The notes under the pieces: generated by a model
What the model was told of the DNA's origin: nothing
The model's database searches: none
Seen by the model: only the letters and a program-made list of their open reading frames with translations
NCBI GenBank assembly: GCA_934096235.1
Contig: CAKOLO010000003.1
Span: 98,132 to 162,131, forward strand
DNA: 64,000 nt
Origin: an uncultured Bacilli bacterium
GTDB taxonomy: Bacteria > Bacillota_I > Bacilli_A > RF39 > UBA660
Direction of reading: 5' to 3'
Shown here: positions 25,788-33,252 of the stretch, in pieces
Layout of the letters: each line of letters begins with the position of its first letter
Position numbering within the stretch: the first letter of the stretch is position 1
Program-made: the position numbers and the translations under genes

Positions 25788-27443
25788 ATGTCAATTGCAA
25801 ATGCTAGAACTATATTAGGATTTGATTTAGATACAATATTAACTATTGAAATTATTACTAAAAGATATAGAGAATTAATGAAAGAGTATCATCCAGATAG
25901 ACATTTTAATTCAAGTGAAAATGAATTAAAAGAATATACTCAAAAGTCTATTGATATTAATAATGCTTATGATTATTTAAAACAAAATATAGGTAGGGTT
26001 AATAGTACATCTAAATCTAAGAAATATGATGTTGATGATGATATTGTATTCTTTTTAAATAAAGCTAAGGCTATGTCTAGTTTACGTAAGTATTTTGAAA
26101 ATGCTAGTGAGTCTAAACTTAAGAATAATGTAGTTAATCTTTATAAAAAATGTAATATTGAAAATGCTACTAATAATGTCGAACTTAAGAAAAGTGTTGA
26201 TATGTTTTTAAGTTTTATATCAGTTTTATATAAAAACGAAGAAACAAGATATCGTATAATTAATAAGATACCAGCTTCATTTAAGTATGAAATAGACTAT
26301 AATACCGATGTTGATAGTTTTTTAAGAAGATTATATGGTATGGTAAATGTAAGAAAACAATATATAGATAGTTCTTTAGATAGAATAATATCTAATAATA
26401 TGTATGATGAAGAATATTCATTTACTAAATCATTCTTAGAATTAAGAAGTTCTTATATTAATAGATTAAATAATGCTACTTTAACTAGTGAAGAAGAAAA
26501 AGAAATATTTAGAACATTTAAAATTAAAGTTAAAGAAATATCTGATTATTTTGAAAAGAATAGAAAAGAATATATTGCTTTAATAAAGAAGGTTAATAAA
26601 GTAGATAACTCTTTTATGAGTGATGAAGAAAAGAAAATATTATTAGATAGAATAGATGCATCAATTATAAATAAATCATTTACTAGTACTAGAATAAATA
26701 TTGAAAGAAGTATAAATGAATTTAATAATATTAAAAGTACTATAAAAAAATTAAGAATAAACTTAACAATTAAATATAAAGGTTTATTATTGATGTTAAA
26801 TCCAAGTAAGGATAGAGAACTAATTAATAGTGCTATTGATACTTATGATAAAGTAATGAAGATATTAGATGATGCTCAAGATGGAAAGTATGATTCTAAA
26901 GATTTAATGGTGCTTCAAAATATATCATTTATAGATGAAAATAAAGATAGAATATTATTATCAATGTTATCTAATGATGAATATAATATATTTGTTGGTT
27001 TTCCTAAAGATGGAGTAAGTAAAAGATATGAACCATTTGTACTAGGTAATATGAATAGTGATAATTTTATTTCTTTAGATAATGACTCAGTTAATGTTAG
27101 AACTAAAGAAGAAATAAGTAAAGATACATTATTATTACCACTTAGTATATTTGTTAAAAATGGTAATATAGTTAATTTATCTAGAAGAATGAGAAATACT
27201 AAAGAAAATATAATATGTCAATATGGAAAATATGAACTAGTACTTAGTCAAAATTTAAAAACTAAAAATACTTTCTATTATTTAAGACCTAGTGAGTATA
27301 GATATGAAAGTTATGGAGATAAAGAGATACTTCTTAGTATTCTTGAAGGTGATATTAAAGATAGATTCTTATATTATACTGATGGAATGCAAAAGAGTAG
27401 TAACGTAAGAGAACTTAAAATTAAAACTAATAGTGAAGAATAA
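25788..27443 (+). CDS. J-domain protein with long coiled-coil region
   Basis: The first 70 residues form a J domain: LGFDLDTILTIEIITKRYRELMKEYHPDRHF carries the HPD tripeptide that stimulates DnaK ATPase, and it is followed by INNAYDYLKQN. The remaining 480 residues have no G/F region, zinc finger or substrate domain of classical DnaJ. They are mostly charged helices with coiled-coil character, ending in a beta-rich segment. It is therefore a specialised co-chaperone of unknown client. A strong ribosome site (AGGGGGGT) precedes the ATG. Confidence 0.8.
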   Translation: MSIANARTILGFDLDTILTIEIITKRYRELMKEYHPDRHFNSSENELKEYTQKSIDINNAYDYLKQNIGRVNSTSKSKKYDVDDDIVFFLNKAKAMSSLRKYFENASESKLKNNVVNLYKKCNIENATNNVELKKSVDMFLSFISVLYKNEETRYRIINKIPASFKYEIDYNTDVDSFLRRLYGMVNVRKQYIDSSLDRIISNNMYDEEYSFTKSFLELRSSYINRLNNATLTSEEEKEIFRTFKIKVKEISDYFEKNRKEYIALIKKVNKVDNSFMSDEEKKILLDRIDASIINKSFTSTRINIERSINEFNNIKSTIKKLRINLTIKYKGLLLMLNPSKDRELINSAIDTYDKVMKILDDAQDGKYDSKDLMVLQNISFIDENKDRILLSMLSNDEYNIFVGFPKDGVSKRYEPFVLGNMNSDNFISLDNDSVNVRTKEEISKDTLLLPLSIFVKNGNIVNLSRRMRNTKENIICQYGKYELVLSQNLKTKNTFYYLRPSEYRYESYGDKEILLSILEGDIKDRFLYYTDGMQKSSNVRELKIKTNSEE

Positions 27444-27464
27444 TTTAAAAATTATTCTTTTTTT
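27438..27464 (+). terminator. Intrinsic terminator after the J-domain gene
   Basis: GAATAATT / AATTATTC is followed by seven Ts that run directly into the TGTTATAAT of the next promoter. Confidence 0.75.
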
Positions 27465-27472
27465 GTTATAAT
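27464..27472 (+). promoter_or_regulatory. Extended -10 promoter of the HTH gene
   Basis: TGTTATAAT overlaps the end of the terminator T tract and lies 19 nt before the ATG. Confidence 0.6.
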
Positions 27473-27491
27473 ATCTATGAATGGAGTAGAT

Positions 27492-28178
27492 ATGGATCAA
27501 GAGAAAATTGGAAAATTTATTAGAGAACTTAGAAAAAATAATAATTTAACTCAAGCTGATTTAGCTCTTAAATATGGTGTTACATATCAAGCAGTAAGTA
27601 AATGGGAAAATGGTAAGAATATACCAGATATTTCTATAATAAAACAGATGAGTAAAGATTTTAATATAAATATAGATGATATACTTGATGGAGAAAATAA
27701 GGTAAATAAATCTAATCATAAATACTATATACCAATTATAATAGTGTTAATTTTAATATTAATAGTGTTAGTTGGGCTTATATTTTTTCATAAAGAAAAA
27801 TTTGAATTTAAGACACTTAGCGCATCATGTAAGGATTTTACTATTTCTGGAAGCATAGCTTATAATAAAGATAAATCCTCTATCTATATTTCTAATGTTA
27901 AATATTGTGGTGGGGATGATAATAATACCTATGATAATATAGAATGTATTCTTTATGATTCTCATGATGATGTTACTACTAAGATAAGTGAATATAAAAA
28001 GGAAGAAAATGTTACTCTTGAAGAGTATTTGCATGAGGTAGAGTTTGTAATAGATGACTATGAATCTAATTGTAAGAGTTATAGTAATAATCATATATAT
28101 ATAGAAATACTTGCTAGTAAGAATGGTAAAACTACTACATATAAAATTCCATTATCACTTGCTAGTTGTAATAAATAA
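27492..28178 (+). CDS. XRE-family HTH regulator with membrane anchor
   Basis: The N-terminal 65 residues are a Cro/C1-type helix-turn-helix (IGKFIRELRKNNNLTQADLALKYGVTYQAVSKWENGK). One membrane helix follows at about residues 75-97 (IIIVLILILIVLVGLIFF). The outer domain of about 125 residues has four or more Cys (SASCKDFTISGS, KYCGGDD) that could form disulfides. The layout suggests a membrane-bound sensor-regulator. The ATG at 27492 follows GGAG by 5 nt, while the earlier ATG at 27477 lies within the leader. The target is unknown. Confidence 0.8.
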   Translation: MDQEKIGKFIRELRKNNNLTQADLALKYGVTYQAVSKWENGKNIPDISIIKQMSKDFNINIDDILDGENKVNKSNHKYYIPIIIVLILILIVLVGLIFFHKEKFEFKTLSASCKDFTISGSIAYNKDKSSIYISNVKYCGGDDNNTYDNIECILYDSHDDVTTKISEYKKEENVTLEEYLHEVEFVIDDYESNCKSYSNNHIYIEILASKNGKTTTYKIPLSLASCNK

Positions 28179-28264
28179 CTCAACCTTAAGTTTAGATACT
28201 AAACTTAAAATTTATAGTATTTTTTATAAAAATATATTAAAATGATAATGTAAGGATGTGGATT

Positions 28265-28885
28265 ATGAAGAAAAAAGATAAAAAGAACAAAAAATTATAT
28301 ACCGTTATTGGAATAGTAGTTTTAGTCTTAGCATGTAGTATCGGATTCTATAAAGTATTCACAAGTATAGAAAATAAAGAAACAGATGCTGAAAAATTTG
28401 CCAGTGAATATTCTATTGATAATGATAATGTATTTGTTTATAAAACACTTGAAGAAATAAATAAAATACTTAAAAATGGTACTGGAATTGTGTATTTGGG
28501 TTTTCCTGAATGTCCTTGGTGTAAAGGATATGTTCCTTATTTGAATGAAGTTGCTAAAAAGGCAAAATTAGATAAAATATATTATTTTAATATTTTAAAA
28601 GATAGAAAGAATAATACTGATGATTATAAGAAAACTGTTGAATTATTAAAAGATTATTTAAAATATGATGATGAAGGAAATAAGAGAATTTATGTGCCTG
28701 CTGTTATAGCAGTTAATAAAGGTAAAATTGTTGGTTTTGATGATGAAACATCTTATGATACTAAAGGATATGAAAAACCTGAAGATTATTGGAAAAATGA
28801 AGATTTGGATGGTCTTAAGAATAGATTATCTAAAATGATTAATGATGTTTCTTTTGATTATTGTACAACTGGTTGTAATAAGTAA
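28265..28885 (+). CDS. Membrane-anchored thioredoxin-like protein
   Basis: A 206-residue protein with a basic N-terminus and one membrane helix (about 11-30). An extracellular thioredoxin-fold domain follows, with the redox motif ECPWCKGYVPYL near residue 80 and a cis-Pro region RIYVPAVIAVNKGKIVGF. It may act in disulfide exchange outside the membrane. The preceding HTH-membrane protein has Cys residues on the same side, but the link is only positional. ATG 28265 follows AAGGATG; a GTG at 28256 is rejected because it lies in the ribosome site. Confidence 0.8.
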   Translation: MKKKDKKNKKLYTVIGIVVLVLACSIGFYKVFTSIENKETDAEKFASEYSIDNDNVFVYKTLEEINKILKNGTGIVYLGFPECPWCKGYVPYLNEVAKKAKLDKIYYFNILKDRKNNTDDYKKTVELLKDYLKYDDEGNKRIYVPAVIAVNKGKIVGFDDETSYDTKGYEKPEDYWKNEDLDGLKNRLSKMINDVSFDYCTTGCNK

Positions 28886-28907
28886 CTATTAATTTAGTTA
28901 CTTTTTT
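28880..28907 (+). terminator. Intrinsic terminator after the thioredoxin-like gene
   Basis: AGTAACTA / TAGTTACT with a six-base loop is followed by six Ts; the stop lies in the left arm. Confidence 0.85.
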
Positions 28908-28931
28908 GTTATTATAAAATAGAGGTGAATT

Positions 28932-29714
28932 ATGAAATTAAAGAATAAAGTATGTGTAGTAACAGGTGGGGCTATGGGTAATGGTCTTGGAATAGTTAAA
29001 GTATTCTTAAAATATGGAGCTAAAGTATCTATTATTGATTATGATGAGTCAGTAAGCACTATAGTGGCTAAACTTAATAACGAGGGACATGATGTTATAG
29101 GTTTTCATGCTGATATAAGAGATAAAGATAAAGTAAATGAAGCTATAGAGAAGACTAAAGAAATATTTGGTAATATAGATGTACTTGTTAATAATGCAGG
29201 TGTTGCAAAAATAGAAAATTTTATGGATATGAGTGATGAAGTAAGAGATTTTCATTTTGATGTTAATATAAAAGGTACTTGGAATGTGACTAAGTCATGT
29301 CTTAAATATTTTAATGATAATGGTAGTATTGTTAATTTATCAAGTGTTACTGGACCAATGGTTGCAGATACTGGAGAATGTGCTTATGCTACTACTAAAG
29401 CTGCATTAATAGGATTTACTAAAGGTTTGGCAATGGAACTTGTTAGCAGAAATATAAGAGTAAATGCTATAATGCCAGGATATATAATGACACCAATGGT
29501 AGATGGTATAGCAAAAGATTCTAATAGTAGTGATCCAAAAAGTGTTATTGAGGGAATAAGAATAGGTATACCAATGAAAAGACTTGGAACTATAGAAGAG
29601 TTAGGAGAATTAGCAGCTTTTCTTGCTAGTGATGAAGCAAGCTATATAACTGGACAAGGAATAGTAATAGATGGTGGTAGTACACTTCCTGAAACTATGA
29701 GTGTTGGAGTATAA
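28932..29714 (+). CDS. Short-chain dehydrogenase/reductase
   Basis: A 260-residue classical SDR. The cofactor motif is VVTGGAMGNGLG, where GxxxGxG is intact. NNAG is at about residue 88, the catalytic Ser lies in IVNLSSVTG, and YATTK (YxxxK) is near residue 152. The C-terminus TGQGIVIDGGSTLP is typical. It resembles FabG and sugar-alcohol or SDR UcpA-like enzymes, and the substrate cannot be assigned. AGAGGTGA precedes the ATG. Confidence 0.88.
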   Translation: MKLKNKVCVVTGGAMGNGLGIVKVFLKYGAKVSIIDYDESVSTIVAKLNNEGHDVIGFHADIRDKDKVNEAIEKTKEIFGNIDVLVNNAGVAKIENFMDMSDEVRDFHFDVNIKGTWNVTKSCLKYFNDNGSIVNLSSVTGPMVADTGECAYATTKAALIGFTKGLAMELVSRNIRVNAIMPGYIMTPMVDGIAKDSNSSDPKSVIEGIRIGIPMKRLGTIEELGELAAFLASDEASYITGQGIVIDGGSTLPETMSVGV

Positions 29715-29717
29715 AAG

Positions 29718-29746
29718 TTGACAACGTATAAAAAATATATTATAAT
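29718..29746 (+). promoter_or_regulatory. Consensus promoter of the trpS T-box leader
   Basis: TTGACA and TATAAT are spaced by 17 nt, giving a start near 29753. Confidence 0.85.
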
Positions 29747-29752
29747 TTACTC

Positions 29753-29992
29753 GTAAATTGTTGATTTGGAAGAGTAGATATATGATTCTTTATAGAAAGT
29801 GACTGGTTGATGGAAAGTCATAAGATTGATTATATTGAATGGGCCAATGAAAGATTGTCTGAAATAGTAGTAGGATGATACGAAGTATTCGTCTTCGTTA
29901 ACAAAAGGACTATATGATGGTATAGGTAAGCTATTTTAGGTGGCAAAATAAGAATTATAAATCTTATCCTAGTTTAGGGTAAGATTTTTTTA
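29753..29992 (+). ncRNA. T-box riboswitch, tryptophan-specific
   Basis: The 240-nt leader of trpS has T-box hallmarks. The specifier loop has AGTA on its 5' side (near 29773) and GAATGG on its 3' side, giving the specifier codon UGG (29840-29842) for Trp. The T-box core AGGTGGCAAAA (29938-29948) contains UGGC, complementary to the GCCA end of tRNA-Trp. A terminator follows (AATCTTATCCTA / TAGGGTAAGATT, then seven Ts, 29960-29991). Uncharged tRNA-Trp would favour the antiterminator and turn on trpS. Confidence 0.9.
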
Positions 29993-30005
29993 TTAGAGGT
30001 GTGAA

Positions 30006-30041
30006 ATGATAAAATATTATGAGGATTTTCGATGGTGTTAA
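30006..30041 (+). CDS. 11-residue Trp-containing mini-ORF between T-box and trpS
   Basis: AGAGGTGTGAA lies just before an ATG that opens MIKYYEDFRWC and then TAA. The penultimate codon is TGG. The stop overlaps the left arm (AAATATTAATA) of an 11-bp inverted repeat whose right arm ends directly before the trpS ribosome site. A ribosome at the stop, or paused at the Trp codon, would open this hairpin. The fit to a second, translational level of Trp control is inference. Confidence 0.45.
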   Translation: MIKYYEDFRWC

Positions 30042-30078
30042 ATATTAATAACTAAAAAAATAAAAAATATTAATATTT
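30040..30078 (+). promoter_or_regulatory. Inverted repeat abutting the trpS ribosome site
   Basis: AAATATTAATA and TATTAATATTT form an 11-bp A-T stem with a 17-nt loop; AAGGAGAG starts right after it. It could limit ribosome loading or protect the mRNA end. Confidence 0.45.
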
Positions 30079-30095
30079 AAGGAGAGATGAAATTT

Positions 30096-31178
30096 ATGAA
30101 AGAAAAAATAATAACTTTAACAGGAGATAGACCTACAGGTCCATTACATATAGGACATTATGTTGGGTCACTTAGAAAACGTGTAGAAATACAAAATAGT
30201 GGAAAATATAATCAATTTGTTATGATAGCTGATTTACAAGCACTTACTGATAATGCAGATAATATAGAGAAGATTAGAGAAAATGTAATGGAGGTTATGC
30301 TTGATTATTTAGCTGCAGGTTTAGAACCAGATAAGACAACATTTGTATTACAAAGTGCAATACCTGCTTTATATGAACTTCCAATGTATTATTCAAACTT
30401 AGTAACAGTTGCTAGACTTCAAAGAAATCCAACTATTAAAAATGAAATTAAACTTAGAAATTTTGAAAATAATATACCAGTAGGATTCTTTACTTATCCA
30501 ATTAGTCAAGCTGCTGATATAACTGCTTTTGGGGCTAAGTATGTTCCAGTAGGGGATGATCAACTTCCAATGATAGAACAAACTCGTGAAATAGTTAATG
30601 CATTTAATAGAATATATAAAACTGATACTTTAGTATTACCTGAAGCAATACTTCCAGATAATGAAAAATGTTCAAGACTTCCTGGAACAGATGGAAATGC
30701 TAAGATGAGTAAATCACTTGGTAATTGTATATATATAAAAGATTCAAGTGAAGAAATAAAAAGAAAAGTAATGAGTATGTATACTGATCCAAATCATATT
30801 AGAGTAGAGGATCCTGGAGATACTAAAAATAATACAGTATTTATATATTTAGATGCTTTTGCGACTCCTGAACATTTTAAAAAATATTTACCCGAGTATA
30901 AGAATCTTGATGAATTAAAAGCACACTATGAACGTGGTGGTTTAGGGGATATGAAAGTTAAGAGATTCTTAAATGATGTTATGCAAGAAGTAATGGAACC
31001 TTTGAGAACTAGAAGAGAAGCATATGAGAAACGTAAACCTGAAGTATTTGAGATGTTAAAGCAAGGTACATCAAGAGCAATAGAACATACAAATATCATT
31101 CTTAATAAAGTTAAAAGTGATATTGGAATAGACTATTTTGATAACGATGACTTTAAAAATAAATTTATTAATAACTAA
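30096..31178 (+). CDS. trpS: Tryptophan--tRNA ligase
   Basis: A class I aminoacyl-tRNA synthetase of 360 residues that charges tRNA-Trp. HIGH-type motif PTGPLHIGHYVGS and the KMSKS loop AKMSKSLGN are intact, with the family's VGDDQLPMIEQTRE between them. The ATG at 30096 is 9 nt from GGAGAG; the ATG at 30087 touches that site. It is under T-box control. A terminator hairpin covers its stop. Confidence 0.95.
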   Translation: MKEKIITLTGDRPTGPLHIGHYVGSLRKRVEIQNSGKYNQFVMIADLQALTDNADNIEKIRENVMEVMLDYLAAGLEPDKTTFVLQSAIPALYELPMYYSNLVTVARLQRNPTIKNEIKLRNFENNIPVGFFTYPISQAADITAFGAKYVPVGDDQLPMIEQTREIVNAFNRIYKTDTLVLPEAILPDNEKCSRLPGTDGNAKMSKSLGNCIYIKDSSEEIKRKVMSMYTDPNHIRVEDPGDTKNNTVFIYLDAFATPEHFKKYLPEYKNLDELKAHYERGGLGDMKVKRFLNDVMQEVMEPLRTRREAYEKRKPEVFEMLKQGTSRAIEHTNIILNKVKSDIGIDYFDNDDFKNKFINN

Positions 31179-31199
31179 ACTGTCTTTATGACAGTTTTA
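31177..31199 (+). terminator. Intrinsic terminator after trpS
   Basis: AAACTGTC / GACAGTTTT with a five-base loop and a short T run covers the trpS stop. Confidence 0.75.
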
Positions 31200-31247
31200 A
31201 TTTACTATTTAATGTGATATTATTAATTTATAATAAGGAGTGTGGAT

Positions 31248-31991
31248 GTGGCTAAAAGAAGAAGAAAACTTAAATTTATACCTAAGTTAATATTATATAT
31301 ATTAGTTATATCGATAGGATATTTTATAATAAGTGATTTTGGAAAAGCAAATAATGTAGTTGAAGAAGATGATAATATAGAAGATGTTAAATATAAGGAA
31401 GTATTATTAGATATTGAAGCTATTAATCAACATCCTGATTATCCAACTGGATGTGAAAGTGTATCTTTATATATGTTACTTAGTTATTATAATGTTGATG
31501 TAACTATTGATGAAATTATTGATGAGTTACCAAAGGGTCCTGTTCCATATGGTAGTGGAGATGATGTAAAAGGAGCTAATCCTGAAAAAGAATTTGTTGG
31601 TAATCCTAAGAGTAAATATGCATATGGTGTTTTTAATGAACCAATTAGACAAACTGCTGATAAGTTTAAAGAAGGAGCACTTACTAAAAAGAATGCTACT
31701 ATGGATGACTTATACAAAATATTATTAAGTAATAATCCTATTGAAGTATGGTTCACTACTAACTTAGAAGAAGGAATTGTTTATAGAGAACAAGATAAAT
31801 GGTATGATTATGAAACAGGTGAAGTAGTTAGATGGCCTAGACATGAACATGCTATACTTGTTACTGGAATAGATAATGATTATATATATTATAATGATCC
31901 AAATACTGGTAATAAAGAGAAGCTAGAAAAAGATAGATTTAATAAGTTCTTTCAACAAATGGCTGGAAGAATAGTATATTATAATAGTTAA
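31248..31991 (+). CDS. Membrane-anchored C39-like cysteine peptidase
   Basis: A 247-residue protein with a basic N-terminus, one membrane helix (about 14-31) and an extracellular peptidase_C39_2-type domain. The nucleophile region is NQHPDYPTGCESVSLYMLLSYY, with Cys near residue 71; the His lies in RHEHAILVTGIDNDYIYYNDP, where the final Asn/Asp fits the third active-site residue. It could cleave or cross-link surface proteins or peptides. The GTG at 31248 is 7 nt from AAGGAG and is preferred over the GTG at 31242. Confidence 0.85.
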   Translation: MAKRRRKLKFIPKLILYILVISIGYFIISDFGKANNVVEEDDNIEDVKYKEVLLDIEAINQHPDYPTGCESVSLYMLLSYYNVDVTIDEIIDELPKGPVPYGSGDDVKGANPEKEFVGNPKSKYAYGVFNEPIRQTADKFKEGALTKKNATMDDLYKILLSNNPIEVWFTTNLEEGIVYREQDKWYDYETGEVVRWPRHEHAILVTGIDNDYIYYNDPNTGNKEKLEKDRFNKFFQQMAGRIVYYNS

Positions 31992-32014
31992 AGTGAACAT
32001 TTGTTTACTTTTTT
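31991..32014 (+). terminator. Intrinsic terminator after the C39-like gene
   Basis: AAGTGAAC / GTTTACTT (one G-U) with a four-base loop is followed by Ts. The next 240 nt to the KilA-N gene are A+T rich, with a small TGCAA-GGTT-TTGCA hairpin near 32188 and no gene I can support. Confidence 0.75.
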
Positions 32015-32267
32015 CTTTTGTTCGCTTGTTTTGATTTAATGTAGGTGTTAGAATATAAAAAGCAAAAAGAGAAATAATATAGATAAATAGTTTTTTTTAT
32101 AGGAATAATGATAAAGAACTTTATGTGAATATCACATGTTCCAAAATGAAACATATGAGTAAATAAAATAATTAAAGTTTATATGATGCAAGGTTTTGCA
32201 CTTGATGGTTATAGATTTATGAAAATAGAAAAATAAATATAGGTAAATATGTAAGGAGGAGTATTCT

Positions 32268-33155
32268 TTGAAACAAGAGTTAATAAAAACAGAATTGAAT
32301 GTGATAAATAATAAAATTGGAATAATCAGAGTTGGAAATATTGATTATATATCAATTACGGATTTAGCACGTTATAAAGATAAAGACAGAACAGATTATA
32401 TTATTCAAAACTGGATGAGAACAACTAACAGCTTATTGTTTTTGGGTACATGGGAATATCTAAATAATGAAAATTTTAATTCCATCGAATTCGATGGGTT
32501 TAAAAATGAATCTGGAACTAATGCTTTTGTTATGACTCCTAAAAAGTGGATTAAGGCAACTAATGCAATTGGAATAATTTCAAAACAAGGTAGATATAAA
32601 AGCGGAACTTTTGCACACCCAGATATAGCATTTGAATTTGCGAGTTGGCTTTCGCCAGAATTTAAATTGTATTTGATAAAAGAATTTGAAAGATTAAAAT
32701 ATAATGAATCATATCAACAAAAAATAGAATGGAGTGCGACTAGACTTTTATCTAAAGTAAATTATATTGTACATACTGATGCAATAAAAGAATATATAGT
32801 ACCAATGTTGACTGAAAAACAAATTAAATTTATTTATGCGGAAGAGGCAGATGTTTTAAATGTCGCATTATTCGGAATGACAGCTAAAGAATGGAGAGAT
32901 AATAATCCAGAGCTTGCTAAAAATGGAAATATTAGAGATTATACTGATTTACTTCATTTAGTTATTTTAAATAACTTGCAAAATACAAATGCTGAGTTGA
33001 TAGAAAATAATGTTTCACAAAGTGAAAGATTGATTAGATTAAACAATTTTGCTAGAAGGCAATTAAAATTATTACAAAATAATAAAAATTTACATGAATT
33101 AGAAAAATTACAAGAACAAGTAAGTGGTGAGAAATATAGATTTATACAAGATTAA
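32268..33155 (+). CDS. KilA-N domain protein
   Basis: A 295-residue protein starting at TTG, 6-7 nt after a strong AAGGAGGAG. Residues 1-145 match the KilA-N DNA-binding domain known from phages and large DNA viruses (DYISITDLARYKD, NWMRTTNSLLFLGTWEYLNN, GRYKSGTFAHPDIAFEFASWLSPEFKLYLIKEF). The C-terminal half is helical and charged. No other phage or transposon genes are near. It may be a domesticated or selfish single gene. Its flanking gaps are longer and poorer in recognisable signals than elsewhere in the window. Confidence 0.85.
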   Translation: MKQELIKTELNVINNKIGIIRVGNIDYISITDLARYKDKDRTDYIIQNWMRTTNSLLFLGTWEYLNNENFNSIEFDGFKNESGTNAFVMTPKKWIKATNAIGIISKQGRYKSGTFAHPDIAFEFASWLSPEFKLYLIKEFERLKYNESYQQKIEWSATRLLSKVNYIVHTDAIKEYIVPMLTEKQIKFIYAEEADVLNVALFGMTAKEWRDNNPELAKNGNIRDYTDLLHLVILNNLQNTNAELIENNVSQSERLIRLNNFARRQLKLLQNNKNLHELEKLQEQVSGEKYRFIQD

Positions 33156-33252
33156 AAGTTTTTTAAATTTTAAAATAATTATATATAGTGGAAAAGTGTT
33201 TAAAATAATAGTAAAATATTAAAAAATAAAATTAAAAGGGAGTAAGAAATAA

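Noticed and set aside
32268..33155. Prophage around the KilA-N gene
   Set aside because: No integrase, capsid, lysis or replication genes are adjacent; both neighbours are ordinary chromosomal genes.
33156..33252. LexA box upstream of uvrB
   Set aside because: The only candidate (GGAAAAGTGTTTAA) lacks the palindromic left half.
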